Shown one piece after another: positions 36,572 to 44,890 of a stretch of DNA of 64,000 bases (positions within the stretch are counted from its first letter, which is position 1; every line of letters starts with the position of its first letter). The position numbers and the translations under genes were made by a program. The notes beneath the pieces are model-generated. The model was not told where the DNA came from. It searched no databases and saw only the letters and a program-made list of their open reading frames with translations. This stretch comes from Sinorhizobium fredii NGR234 (lineage in GTDB: Bacteria; Pseudomonadota; Alphaproteobacteria; Rhizobiales; Rhizobiaceae), in NCBI RefSeq assembly GCF_000018545.1, contig NC_012587.1:2232001-2296000 (forward strand). Direction: 5' to 3'.

Positions 36572-37955
36572 ACACGCCGGGTGTAAGCCATCCGCCTTCG
36601 AAGCCTGCCCTTTTCAGTCCGCGGCCGAATGCCGGGATGCTGCGCGTGAGTTCCCAAACAAGGCCGCTTCTCCAGTTCTCGATCATCATGACTGCCAGCC
36701 CCTGGTCAAGCCCGACGATCCTGTCATCGACCCAGCCCTCGCGCCCGCCTCCCGGCAGGCTCGGATTGAAGCCGCCCGGAAAGCGGCCGTTGCGAAGCAG
36801 GGCCGGATAGTGCGCCAGCAGATGGGAGAGACTGTCCAGGCAGTCGTCCGGCGCGAAAGGCAGGCCCGCAAGCGGCGCCCAGGGAACCAGGGTCCCGTCA
36901 TTGGCATCGAATGGAGCGCCGCGCGCCGCATAGCCCAGAAGCCTCTGCCGCCGGCCATCACGCAGCTTCAGCCAGCCCTTCGGTGCATGGCAGGCGCTGA
37001 AGCCCCAGAGATCGCGGCAATAGCCGAAAAAGCGGTGAGGATTTTCTTCCGCATGAGCGCGCTGCAATGCGATCGCCCGGCGGGTATTCGCAAAGTAGTC
37101 ACTTCTTGCCGAGCGCATCCCCATGTCGCCTATGTCACGGAAGTCGATCCAGGCATGGGGAAAGAGGTGAACGAACAGCGGGCCGGCATGAAGGTGCGCC
37201 GCCTCTTCGATCGTCAGCCACTCGTGCGCCGCCGAATAGGCGCCGTAATGCTCCGGTGCGATTGGTCGGGTCGACGAGCCGAGCGCCAGCACGTAAAGAA
37301 GCAATGCCTCGCTGTAACCGCGCCAACGGTGCTTCAGGAAACGTCCTGGCGGCCTCCAGCCCATGGCTACCGTGTCTCCGCGATTGAGGGCCCAGACCCA
37401 ATCCGCCCGCTCATAGAGCCTCGCAGCAAGGCTGCGGATCTCCGCCTCGCCTGGCTCGCGCGTGCAGAAATAGGCCGCAGCCGTCAGGACGCCAGCCAAC
37501 AGCAGCGCCGTGTCGATGGTCGAGAGTTCGCTGTTCCAGGTGCGCTCGCCCGTCCGCATGTCCAGAAAATGGTAGTAGAATCCGCGATGGCCCGTTGCCT
37601 GCCTGTCGCTCGCCTGCCGGCTGCCATCGAGAAAGCGCAAGGTGGAGAGCACGCGGTGGGCCGCGTCGGGTCGCCGTATCCAGCCGCGCTCGACGGCAAC
37701 CGGATAGCAAGACAGCCCGAAGCCGGTGGCCGCGATGCTCGACGGCGACCCCTCCCGCGATGTGTCGGCGACAAGCCCCGTCCGGGCATCGGAATAACAG
37801 AGGAAATAATCGAAGGCGGCGCGCTGCAGCCTCTCGATCAGGACGATGTCGCTGTTCGACGGGAAGTGAAGCATGACGAGGTCTTGTTTGACGACCATGG
37901 CCAGATTGGGTTCATCAACCCAATGCCGGCGCTGCAAGGTCTTGAATTGAAGCAC
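36561..37955 (-). CDS. Glycoamylase-family (GH144-type) beta-glucan hydrolase-like protein
   Basis: 464 residues from a GTG; in-frame ATGs at residues 20 and 28 are possible starts and no ribosome site decides. The pattern LQRAAFDYFLCYSDARTGLV and then SIAATGFGLSCYPVAVERGW, RGFYYHFLDMRTGERTWNSE, ELSTIDTALLLAGVLTAAAY is that of the glycoamylase/GH144 family, which includes endo-beta-1,2-glucanases and the processing domain of cyclic beta-1,2-glucan synthase. No signal peptide, so cytosolic action on glucan fragments is likely. Couples with the FhuF-like gene. Confidence 0.83.
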   Translation of the reverse strand: MLQFKTLQRRHWVDEPNLAMVVKQDLVMLHFPSNSDIVLIERLQRAAFDYFLCYSDARTGLVADTSREGSPSSIAATGFGLSCYPVAVERGWIRRPDAAHRVLSTLRFLDGSRQASDRQATGHRGFYYHFLDMRTGERTWNSELSTIDTALLLAGVLTAAAYFCTREPGEAEIRSLAARLYERADWVWALNRGDTVAMGWRPPGRFLKHRWRGYSEALLLYVLALGSSTRPIAPEHYGAYSAAHEWLTIEEAAHLHAGPLFVHLFPHAWIDFRDIGDMGMRSARSDYFANTRRAIALQRAHAEENPHRFFGYCRDLWGFSACHAPKGWLKLRDGRRQRLLGYAARGAPFDANDGTLVPWAPLAGLPFAPDDCLDSLSHLLAHYPALLRNGRFPGGFNPSLPGGGREGWVDDRIVGLDQGLAVMMIENWRSGLVWELTRSIPAFGRGLKRAGFEGGWLTPGVFDG

Positions 37956-38158
37956 TCTTGTCTCATGGGCAGTCTATTTGGCGCCTTTTCTCCTGTCTCA
38001 GGCGTCACGATCAAATAATATTGCAATCACGCTTGGTCGCGACAGTCGCCGATCGGCAATCCTGTGATACATTTCAGTTCTGGGGCCATGCGTTCTAACG
38101 ACGATGGCTCGGAGGGACAGAAGGTCCCGACGGTAGATCATGACGATTGGCGGATGCG

Positions 38159-38953
38159 ATGTTGAGCATGCTGGCATTGATCATGGCACTCAGCGGCAGC
38201 CCGATGCAGACGGCCGCCGCGCCCCCGAATGTCGATGTGGAACTGGTTCTCGCCGTCGACATGTCCGGCTCGATGGACATGGAGGAAGCGCGGGTGCAGC
38301 GGTCCGGCTATGTCCAGGCGCTCAGGCACCCGGAATTCATCAACGCCGTCAAGGGTGGATATCTCGGCCGCATTGCCATCGGCTATTTCGAATGGGCCGG
38401 CATGGTCAACGAGGCTTCGGTCGTCACTTGGCAGGTGATCGAAGGCGCCGAGGATGCCGAAACCTTCGCGGCCCGGATCGAAGCGCGGCCGATCGGAACG
38501 CGGCGCGGCACATCGATTTCCAATGCGATCATTTTTGGTACGAGCCTGATCGACACCAACGCCTTTTCCGGCGCGCGCCGCGTCATCGACATTTCCGGTG
38601 ACGGCCCCAACAATACCGGCCCACCCGTTGCCCCCGCCCGCAACGAGGCGGTGTCACGCGGCATCATCATCAATGGACTTGCGATCCTGATCCGTCCCTC
38701 CGTGTCGACCGGCCCGCTCGACCAGTACTATGCGGAGTGCGTGATCGGCGGGCCTGGTTCCTTCGTTCTTCCGGTGCACGAGGCCGAGGATTTCGCAATT
38801 GCCATCCGGCAGAAGCTGATACTCGAGGTGAGCGGGGTGACGCTTCCGCCCACGCTCGCCCTCGCCGCCGGCGAAACGGCCGCAGATTGCATGATCGGTG
38901 AAAAGCTTCGGCCGGGCTTTCTGGACAGGGTTTACCCGGAACTCGACCGTTAG
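38159..38953 (+). CDS. DUF1194 protein (VWA-like, exported)
   Basis: 264 residues from the ATG at 38159; TTG at 38147 is an alternative. A signal peptide (MLSMLALIMALSGSPMQTAAA) precedes a von Willebrand A-like fold with the metal-site motif VDMSGSM and, later, DISGDGPNN and a conserved GYFEWAGM. Proteins of this family are common in rhizobia and have no assigned function; the metal-ion-dependent adhesion motif suggests binding of a partner in the periplasm. No neighbour gives a clue. Confidence 0.8.
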   Translation: MLSMLALIMALSGSPMQTAAAPPNVDVELVLAVDMSGSMDMEEARVQRSGYVQALRHPEFINAVKGGYLGRIAIGYFEWAGMVNEASVVTWQVIEGAEDAETFAARIEARPIGTRRGTSISNAIIFGTSLIDTNAFSGARRVIDISGDGPNNTGPPVAPARNEAVSRGIIINGLAILIRPSVSTGPLDQYYAECVIGGPGSFVLPVHEAEDFAIAIRQKLILEVSGVTLPPTLALAAGETAADCMIGEKLRPGFLDRVYPELDR

Positions 38954-38985
38954 CCGGTCAGGCGGCCGCGTCCACACGCCACGGC

Positions 38986-39021
38986 ACATTTCCTCAAATC
39001 GGAGCCGATTTGAGGAAATGT
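38986..39021. terminator. Perfect 16-bp hairpin downstream of the DUF1194 gene
   Basis: ACATTTCCTCAAATCG-GAGC-CGATTTGAGGAAATGT. The arms resemble the second dyad of the RIME-like repeats (CCTTAAATCG/CGATTTAAGG), so it is probably a reduced repeat copy that can also act as a transcript end. Confidence 0.6.
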
Positions 39022-39073
39022 ACCCCGACTTTGTGCGCCTGAAGAGATGCCGCGGGTGCTGTCCGCATCAGCT

Positions 39074-39295
39074 TCACTGCAGCAGACGAAACCCGCCCGC
39101 TAGATCGGCTCCCGCGGCCGCGAACTCGCGCCGATCGCGCAGTTCCGTGGCGACAGCCTGTAGCGCCATGTCGATGCAGTATTCCAGGGCTTGCGCATCC
39201 ATCGCGCGGGCACTGTCGCGGATATGGGCCAGCATTCTGGCAATGCTCGCAAATTCCGCTTCATGGTCGGCCGCTGCCGAAACAGAATAAGTCAT
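39074..39295 (-). CDS. Small helical protein, unknown
   Basis: 73 residues from the ATG at 39295, which has GGGGGT 5 nt upstream; a start 12 nt earlier is possible. The sequence is almost fully helical and alanine-rich (SARAMDAQALEYCIDMALQA, VATELRDRREFAAAG) with one cysteine and no membrane segment. Same strand as, and 195 nt downstream of, the YcaO operon; the gap holds its own AT-richer promoter-like stretch and a GCGTTGCAC direct repeat (39357-39377). I do not recognise the family. Confidence 0.6.
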   Translation of the reverse strand: MTYSVSAAADHEAEFASIARMLAHIRDSARAMDAQALEYCIDMALQAVATELRDRREFAAAGADLAGGFRLLQ

Positions 39296-39490
39296 TTGAA
39301 CCCCCATTGCGTGTACTACCCTCGCAACGGACTATAGATGAATTTCCCGTTCGCGCGCGTTGCACGAGCGTTGCACACCCATCAGTGGTGTTTCGTGATG
39401 GAACTCACCAGTCCGAGGCAGGAAATCTACGCCCCTTCGTCCCCTGATGCAGTTCCCTTTGGCACAGGGCACTTCGAGCGCCCCGCTGCC

Positions 39491-40672
39491 TCACGACGAA
39501 ATCGCCTTTGACAGTGCGCGAGGTCCGAAGCGGCGCGCTCGCTCGCCGTCCGGATTCTCAAGATCCGGCACCAGTACCTTGACCACGGCGAAGGGCAGAT
39601 CGGCACGAGCGAGGGGAACTGCGATGACAGACCGCACGCCTGCCTTTTTCACACCGGAAACTGCGTTCCCCAGCAATGCCTCGATAGGCGTGTCGGCGCA
39701 GGCAACAGGCTTTGTGACCGATCGCGGCGCTGCGAGAAAGGCGCGGCGCGTCGATTCCGGCAATGCCCGCCTGAAGGTCTCGGCATAGACGTCGTCGCGG
39801 GCGCCGCCGATATAGGTGAGCCGTGACTGCGCCGCCTCCGTTACCGCCCTGATCGCGGCACGGACGGCGGAAGGGTGCGCCCCGCAACCGCTGGTCACCT
39901 CGACGAAGCGGAGATTGCCGGCAGTCGCCGTGCCGCGTGGGCCGAGATATGCGAGAAAGCACGGAATGCCGGTATCGCTGGTGATGTCGAAGAGCCGCAA
40001 TTCGAGCCCGGCCGCCGTGATGCGGCCGACGAGCGCGTCGAGCGCCGGATCGTCAAAGGATTCCGGATCGACGCATGCTTGATGGCGGGCTTTCTGCCCG
40101 GACACACGCCAAAGACTGTGCGCATCGCGTTCGACCCGCTCCAGCAGGCCGTGCAGGACCGCCTCTTGCCTGATGTTGCCCGACGCGAGCCCATCCGACG
40201 ACATCCAGAAACGCGATTGTCTCGTACGGTCGAGAAGCACCGCTTCGAGTGGCACGAAAACGTCGCGGCCGGAGACCAGATCGGCGCCGCCGACCCATTC
40301 GACTTCCTCATCCGGCCGGATATCGTCGCGGCCGGCCGCGATCAGCCCATACAGCGGATCGAAGGCCCGACCGGCGGCACGCAGGTTTTCCGCCGTGTCG
40401 ATGAAAATCTCGACGGCGGGATCGCCGGCGACGACGCGCTCCAGCGCCTCCATCACCGCCGATGTCCGGGCATCGGCGTCCGTCAGCCCCTTTCCCTGGG
40501 CAACCACGATGGACCGCGAATTCGGCGTGTATGCGCACCAGACCGGAATCCCGATCTTGTCGAGCCCCGTATGCCTGGCAACGCGCGTCACGCCGAAAAC
40601 GGAAAGATACGGCCGAACACGGTCGAACGTTTCCGCCGGGTCGCACACCCTATCGGAATAATCGTTGCCCAA
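39491..40672 (-). CDS. YcaO-family ATP-dependent cyclodehydratase/thioamidation-type enzyme
   Basis: 393 residues from a TTG, the only start option after an in-frame stop. YcaO proteins phosphorylate a peptide-bond oxygen with ATP to make azolines, thioamides or amidines. ATP/Mg motifs seen: SAVMEALERV (Glu75, Glu78), SGNIRQEAVLHGLLERVERD (Glu170, Glu178) and the family block TEAAQSRLTYIGGARDD (Glu279, Gln282, Arg284). The C-terminus (RALSKAISS) lacks the proline-rich tail of azoline-forming enzymes, and no TfuA, E1-like or dehydrogenase partner is visible. It lies 29 nt after a 71-residue gene, in one operon with two regulators, so it is a candidate peptide modifier. Confidence 0.88.
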   Translation of the reverse strand: MGNDYSDRVCDPAETFDRVRPYLSVFGVTRVARHTGLDKIGIPVWCAYTPNSRSIVVAQGKGLTDADARTSAVMEALERVVAGDPAVEIFIDTAENLRAAGRAFDPLYGLIAAGRDDIRPDEEVEWVGGADLVSGRDVFVPLEAVLLDRTRQSRFWMSSDGLASGNIRQEAVLHGLLERVERDAHSLWRVSGQKARHQACVDPESFDDPALDALVGRITAAGLELRLFDITSDTGIPCFLAYLGPRGTATAGNLRFVEVTSGCGAHPSAVRAAIRAVTEAAQSRLTYIGGARDDVYAETFRRALPESTRRAFLAAPRSVTKPVACADTPIEALLGNAVSGVKKAGVRSVIAVPLARADLPFAVVKVLVPDLENPDGERARRFGPRALSKAISS

Positions 40673-40701
40673 GCGCGGCTACTCGCCGATGTCGTGGCAG
40701 A

Positions 40702-40917
40702 TCAACTGTCCACGTGACCTGCAAAGACGTCATCTACCGACGCCACTGTTATGGCGAGATCAACATTGTTGACGAAGGTGCTGCCCAACTGTCGAAAGCC
40801 ATTGACGGTTGCCAGATCGCCCGTCACGGAATCAAGCTGCCTGACGGTCCCATTTCCAAGATCTACCATCCAGAGACCCGGCTCTCCCGGGATCCCGATC
40901 ACAACAACTTTGGCCAT
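40702..40917 (-). CDS. 71-residue small protein in YcaO operon; candidate modified-peptide precursor
   Basis: Starts at the ATG at 40917 with AAGGGG 8 nt upstream. The sequence begins MAKVVVIGIPGEPGLWMVDL, has a glycine/threonine-rich middle, and ends with NNVDLAITVASVDDVFAGHV then a two-residue tail. It has no cysteine and no membrane helix, only four Ser and four Thr. The gaps to the regulator (23 nt) and to YcaO (29 nt) place it firmly in the operon. I do not recognise its family. It could be the substrate of YcaO, a leader-like partner or a small sensor; the first is an inference from gene order. Confidence 0.72.
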   Translation of the reverse strand: MAKVVVIGIPGEPGLWMVDLGNGTVRQLDSVTGDLATVNGFRQLGSTFVNNVDLAITVASVDDVFAGHVDS

Positions 40918-40940
40918 AGTGTTTCCCCTTACGCCCACGA

Positions 40941-42743
40941 TCAAAAACCGGCCTTCTTCAGCCCCTCACGATAGAGATCCTTCTGCCATTGCTCCTTGAA
41001 CGGAATGACAGAAAGCCATTTGTCGACATCGAAAGTCGGATTCGCCTTCAATGCCCGCATCCTGTGCTGGCGCGCTTTCTTGCGGTCACCCAGCATTGCC
41101 CAGCTCGCGGCAACGATCCTATCTGCCGGCGACTTGTCCTTCATGTCCTGGGCAAAGCCTATGGCCTCATGGTATTCCCCGAGGAAATAGCTGGCCCCCG
41201 CGGCGCTCCAAAGATAGGCATCTGGCGCCAGCGGGTTGAGCGCAAGGGCCTTGCCGAGTTTGTCCAGGGCCTCGCGAGGGCGGGAGGCGTGCACGAGCGT
41301 GTCGGCGTGGCTGTAGAGCACGTCGGCATATTGCGGGCTCAATTGTTCGGCCAGGTCGAGCGCTGCCAAGCTTTCGTCCACATCGCCCTGGTAGAGCTTC
41401 ACGACGCCCACCTCGCGGTGAGCGGTGGGCAGGCGCTCGTTGCTCTCGATCGCCTGCTTGGCATGCCGCTCTGCCAGGGTGAGAAGTTCACCGTCGGCCC
41501 GCGCAGTCAGCAGCCACTCGGTCGCATAGGTGCGCGCGATGCCACTCAGCGCCGGCGCAAAATCCTGCCTGTGCTTCAGCGCATCCCGGAAGTCATGACG
41601 CGCCCTGCGAACCTCCGGCAGGCCTAGGCCCGAGAGATGCCGCAGTCCGCCGAGATAGGCATAATAGGCTTCCGGATGCGCCAGGTAATCGAGGTGCTCC
41701 GGTCGCCCCGTCTCCACTTGCTCGGTGACAGCGCGCGCCACGTGGTAGGCGATCTCTTGGCGCTGCATGAGGACGCCTGCGGGCGAGATCAGGAAGCGAT
41801 CGGCCCAGACGATCTGGTCGGAGGGAAGGAAGACCAACTGGGTAAAGAGCCCTTGATCCGACATGCGGCAATCAAGCGCATAGGTGACGCCATGCCTCTC
41901 GAGGATCGCCGCCTTGTCCGCCGACTCACGGATGCGCTCTGCTGTATAAGGCGCGACAACGGTCATCGAGCGCAGGGCACAGAGGCCTATCGTTATGTCC
42001 TCGATGACCGCCACGCTGACGGCATGGAGCATCGGGTCGCTGCCGAAGGCCGCCGGCGGAAGGAGAGCGACGCGCGGAAGCTGCACGGGTTGCGGTGCAC
42101 TCGCCTCCGCTTGCGCTGTAGCCGCGACCGAGGGGCTGACGCTTAGCAACGGCCCGTAGCTAACGCGTTGCAGGATGTCGCGAACGGCGGCATCCGCCGG
42201 ATCGAGCTCCAGGAGGTGCGCACAGGCGGCGCGCAGCGTCGACCGGTCAGACGACCGCGGCGCCGCTTCGATCAGCGCGCTCCGCAGCACCTCCGTAAAG
42301 CCGCGTCGCTTCTCCGTCACCCAGTCCGCGTAACGTCCGGGGGGCAGATCTGCCGACGCCAGGAACGTATCGCGCCAGAGTGAAAGGGCGTTACGGAAGC
42401 TCTCTTCCGAGCCGCCTATGCCGTCGAAATCGGAGACATCGCAGGAGATCGGCCCCAACGCCACCTCAGTTTCCGTGGCCGACAGGACTGCACCCGCCGG
42501 CGTGGCGAGGTGCTGCATGCGCCATAGCGTCGAACGCAGATTCTTGAATGCGACGCTTTTTTCCCTGTCAGGCCAAATCATCGTCGCGAGCTTGTCGCGG
42601 GTGACGACCCTTTGCCCGGACGCCGAGAGATAGGCGAGAATCAGCAGCCCGCGCTCCGGACACGCGACTGCTCCGCCGGCGGCATCGATTAGCAACAACT
42701 CCCCGAAGGTCTTGAGGTGAAAGCCCGCCCCCGTCACAAACAC
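40941..42743 (-). CDS. Winged-helix (OmpR/SARP-type) transcriptional regulator with C-terminal TPR region
   Basis: 600 residues from a GTG. Residues about 9-95 form an OmpR-like winged helix (RVVTRDKLATMIWPDREKSV, AFKNLRSTLWRMQHL) as in SARP activators. A BTAD-like helical part follows, then a domain like the nucleotide-cyclase-associated TolB-like region (VALLPPAAFGSDPMLHAVSV), and from about 430 TPR-type repeats (AIESNERLPTAHREVGVVKL, ALALNPLAPDAYLWSAAGAS). One-component regulators of this build control catabolic or specialised-metabolite genes. The start codon lies 1 nt past the XRE gene stop, and it precedes the small-protein gene. Confidence 0.82.
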   Translation of the reverse strand: MFVTGAGFHLKTFGELLLIDAAGGAVACPERGLLILAYLSASGQRVVTRDKLATMIWPDREKSVAFKNLRSTLWRMQHLATPAGAVLSATETEVALGPISCDVSDFDGIGGSEESFRNALSLWRDTFLASADLPPGRYADWVTEKRRGFTEVLRSALIEAAPRSSDRSTLRAACAHLLELDPADAAVRDILQRVSYGPLLSVSPSVAATAQAEASAPQPVQLPRVALLPPAAFGSDPMLHAVSVAVIEDITIGLCALRSMTVVAPYTAERIRESADKAAILERHGVTYALDCRMSDQGLFTQLVFLPSDQIVWADRFLISPAGVLMQRQEIAYHVARAVTEQVETGRPEHLDYLAHPEAYYAYLGGLRHLSGLGLPEVRRARHDFRDALKHRQDFAPALSGIARTYATEWLLTARADGELLTLAERHAKQAIESNERLPTAHREVGVVKLYQGDVDESLAALDLAEQLSPQYADVLYSHADTLVHASRPREALDKLGKALALNPLAPDAYLWSAAGASYFLGEYHEAIGFAQDMKDKSPADRIVAASWAMLGDRKKARQHRMRALKANPTFDVDKWLSVIPFKEQWQKDLYREGLKKAGF

Positions 42744-42744
42744 C

Positions 42745-43113
42745 TCAACCGACTAATAAGCCCAAGGTCCGGCAGCCCCACAGCGCAGGCCGGACGATCC
42801 GCTGGCGTCCGGCGGCCCGCGACCGAAACATTGTCGACTTCCTGAAATCGGACCCCTCGATCGTCTTCAGCAATCCGCCTCCGGACGCCGGTGACTCCTC
42901 GAAGAAAAATGTAAAATGAACCTGCAAGACGTCGGCCATCGCCAACAATTGGGCGGCGCAGACGCGGCGTGTCCCCTGCTCGTACCTCCGGACCTGTGCG
43001 ACCGGCACACCGAGCGCCGCGCCAAGATTCTCCTCGTCCATCCCCAGCGCCTTGCGGCGCAGCCGGATGCGATGACCGACGAAAGCGTCAATGGAATTGG
43101 GCTGGCTGAGCAC
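42745..43113 (-). CDS. XRE-family helix-turn-helix regulator
   Basis: 122 residues from a GTG, with GGAGG about 11 nt upstream. Helix-turn-helix at about 14-68: FVGHRIRLRRKALGMDEENL, AALGVPVAQVRRYEQGTRRV, AAQLLAMADVLQVHFTFFFE, the layout of rhizobial Cro/CI-type proteins that often bind their own promoter. The C-terminal 45 residues are basic and of unknown role. First gene of the operon that continues with the winged-helix regulator, the 71-residue protein and YcaO. Confidence 0.86.
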   Translation of the reverse strand: MLSQPNSIDAFVGHRIRLRRKALGMDEENLGAALGVPVAQVRRYEQGTRRVCAAQLLAMADVLQVHFTFFFEESPASGGGLLKTIEGSDFRKSTMFRSRAAGRQRIVRPALWGCRTLGLLVG

Positions 43114-43278
43114 CTTTCGCCTCCGCGCAAGAGTGGCTGGCTGCTACCCTCAAAGATGCTTGAAAATCGGAACCGATGCAACTCGGGGCTTTGCGGGATA
43201 CACAAGGTTCTCCTTTGCGTTTCGATGCACCGCACACCCCGTGATGCAGTGCCGCTACGTCACCTTTCCCGACACAAG

Positions 43279-43309
43279 GAAAAACCCCGCGCGAGGCGGG
43301 GTTTTTCCT
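43279..43309. terminator. Bidirectional intrinsic terminator
   Basis: AAAAACCCCGC-GCGA-GGCGGGGTTTTT: 9 to 11-bp GC stem flanked by A- and T-runs, so it works in both directions. It lies 6 nt after the minus-strand csbD stop and shields the YcaO operon promoter. Confidence 0.9.
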
Positions 43310-43314
43310 GAACA

Positions 43315-43521
43315 TCAGTTCCAGGTTTGTCGATTGTACCAGTCATCGAGATCCCGGTGCGCACGGTCCTTCTCAATGCCGTACCGCTCCTGGATCTTCC
43401 CCTCGAGCTGGTCCATGTTACCGTCGATCTGGTCAAGATCGTCGTCGGTCAGCTTGCCCCACTGTTCCTTGATCTTGCCCTTCACCTGCTTCCAGTTACC
43501 TTCGACGCGATTCCAATCCAT
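43315..43521 (-). CDS. CsbD-family stress protein
   Basis: 68 residues from the ATG at 43521 with a strong AGGAGG; the open frame to 43629 is not used. The whole protein matches CsbD: MDWNRVEGNWKQVKGKIKEQ, WGKLTDDDLDQIDGNMDQLE, GKIQERYGIEKDRAHRDLDD. It is a small, highly charged helical protein induced by general stress in many bacteria, with unknown molecular function. A single-gene unit closed by the terminator above. Confidence 0.93.
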   Translation of the reverse strand: MDWNRVEGNWKQVKGKIKEQWGKLTDDDLDQIDGNMDQLEGKIQERYGIEKDRAHRDLDDWYNRQTWN

Positions 43522-43881
43522 GCCGTTTCCTCCTGGCTTGTGACTGTCATGTCGGGAAAACTCGCAATGGCGGCATTTGTTCATTTTCAGATCGTGGCCC
43601 GTAAGCCCGGCAGGAACGAATCCGCGCATTCATGCATTTACCGGGCAAGTACGGAGGCCCAATGCGAAACGCCCATCCAGGCCGGGCCTCCTCCGGGTGG
43701 GCAGCCGTGGCCGAGCCGGTCGGATGCGTTTTCTTGGGCGAGCCGTCGCCCGCTCTCACCGCAATCATCCCCTAATTGAAGAGACGGTACACCTTCGAGC
43801 TCGCAGACAGACGACGCCAAGCTGGTGTATAGTCAGGAAAAATCCGGTCGCACCTTTCAACCCGGAGAAGTAGCCGCGGAC
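43522..43881. other. Intergenic region between csbD and nuoH
   Basis: 360 nt holding the promoters of csbD (left) and nuoH (right). It includes a GC dyad (GCCGGGCCTCCTCCGGGTGGGC near 43682-43703) and a TATAGT hexamer at 43829-43834, 48 nt before the nuoH start, that may be a -10 element. No further gene is convincing. Confidence 0.4.
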
Positions 43882-44868
43882 ATGGAGCTTGTCGTTGCCA
43901 TCGGCCTGATCGTCTTCAAGGTTGCGTTGCTGATTGCGATGCTCTTGCTCCTGCCCTTGCCGCTGACCTGGGTGGAACGCAAAATCGCCGGGCACATGCA
44001 GCAGCGGATGGGCCCGATGCGCGTTGGCTGGCACGGGCTGCTGCAGCCGGTGGCGGACGGGATCAAGCTCCTGACCAAGGAAGACCACATCCCGGCCGAG
44101 GCCGACCGCTTCCTGTTCAAACTTGCACCAATCCTGGCGCTCGCGCCGCCCTTTGTGGTGTTCGTGGCAATCCCGTTCGGAGAGTCCGTCTCCGTGCTCG
44201 GCAACGAGATCACGCTCTACGTTTCGAACATGAACGTGGCGCTCCTCTTCGTTTTCGCGGTGATCGGCCTGGAAGTCTATGGCGTCATTTTCGGCGGCTG
44301 GGCGGCAAACAGCAAATATGCGGTCCTCGGCAGCCTCAGGACCTGCGCGCAGATGATCAGCTACGAGATCCCGATGGGATTTGCGGTGATCGGCGTGGTC
44401 ATGCTGGCGCAGTCCATGAGCCTGCTCGAGATCGTCCGGGCCCAGGAAGACGTCTGGAACATCGTCTATCAGCCGATTGGATTCTTCGTGTTCTTCGTCG
44501 CCGGGCTCGCCGAAGCGCAGCGCATCCCCTTCGACCTGTCGGAGGCGGAAGGCGATCTCGGGGCCGGCTTCCATACCGAATATAGCGGCATCCGCTTCGC
44601 CTTTTTCATGGTCAGTGAATACGTCGTCATGCTTTTGGTGTCGGTCCTGACGGTGATCCTGTTTTTCGGAGGCTGGAACGGCGTGCTGATCCCCTTGCCG
44701 CCGCTCCTCTGGTTCGCCCTCAAGGTGGCGTTCTTCGTCTATTTGTTCATGTGGTTCCGCTTTACTTTCCCCCGTTATCGCTACGACCAGTTGATGGCGA
44801 TCGGTTGGAAAGTCTTGCTTCCTCTGTCGATGGCGAACATAATTATTACTGGTATTGCTTTCATTTAG
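43882..44868 (+). CDS. nuoH: NADH-quinone oxidoreductase subunit H
   Basis: 328 residues from the ATG at 43882; the frame extends to 43825 but the extension is not membrane-like. Eight helices with the conserved loop ERKIAGHMQQRMGPMRVGWH, GLLQPVADGIKLLTKED, the EIPMGFAVIGVVMLAQS helix and PFDLSEAEGDLGAGFHTEYS. NuoH forms the quinone-binding base of the membrane arm and joins it to the hydrophilic arm. It is on the opposite strand from most of the complex and is followed by nuoI after a 132-nt repeat-containing gap. Confidence 0.95.
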   Translation: MELVVAIGLIVFKVALLIAMLLLLPLPLTWVERKIAGHMQQRMGPMRVGWHGLLQPVADGIKLLTKEDHIPAEADRFLFKLAPILALAPPFVVFVAIPFGESVSVLGNEITLYVSNMNVALLFVFAVIGLEVYGVIFGGWAANSKYAVLGSLRTCAQMISYEIPMGFAVIGVVMLAQSMSLLEIVRAQEDVWNIVYQPIGFFVFFVAGLAEAQRIPFDLSEAEGDLGAGFHTEYSGIRFAFFMVSEYVVMLLVSVLTVILFFGGWNGVLIPLPPLLWFALKVAFFVYLFMWFRFTFPRYRYDQLMAIGWKVLLPLSMANIIITGIAFI

Positions 44869-44890
44869 GCGCCCCAAACGGGCTCCACCG

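Noticed and set aside
39445..43250. Shared TGATGCAGT at 39445-39453 and 43242-43250, both upstream of minus-strand starts
   Set aside because: A single 9-mer match at differing distances could be chance; no second copy or dyad supports a common operator.
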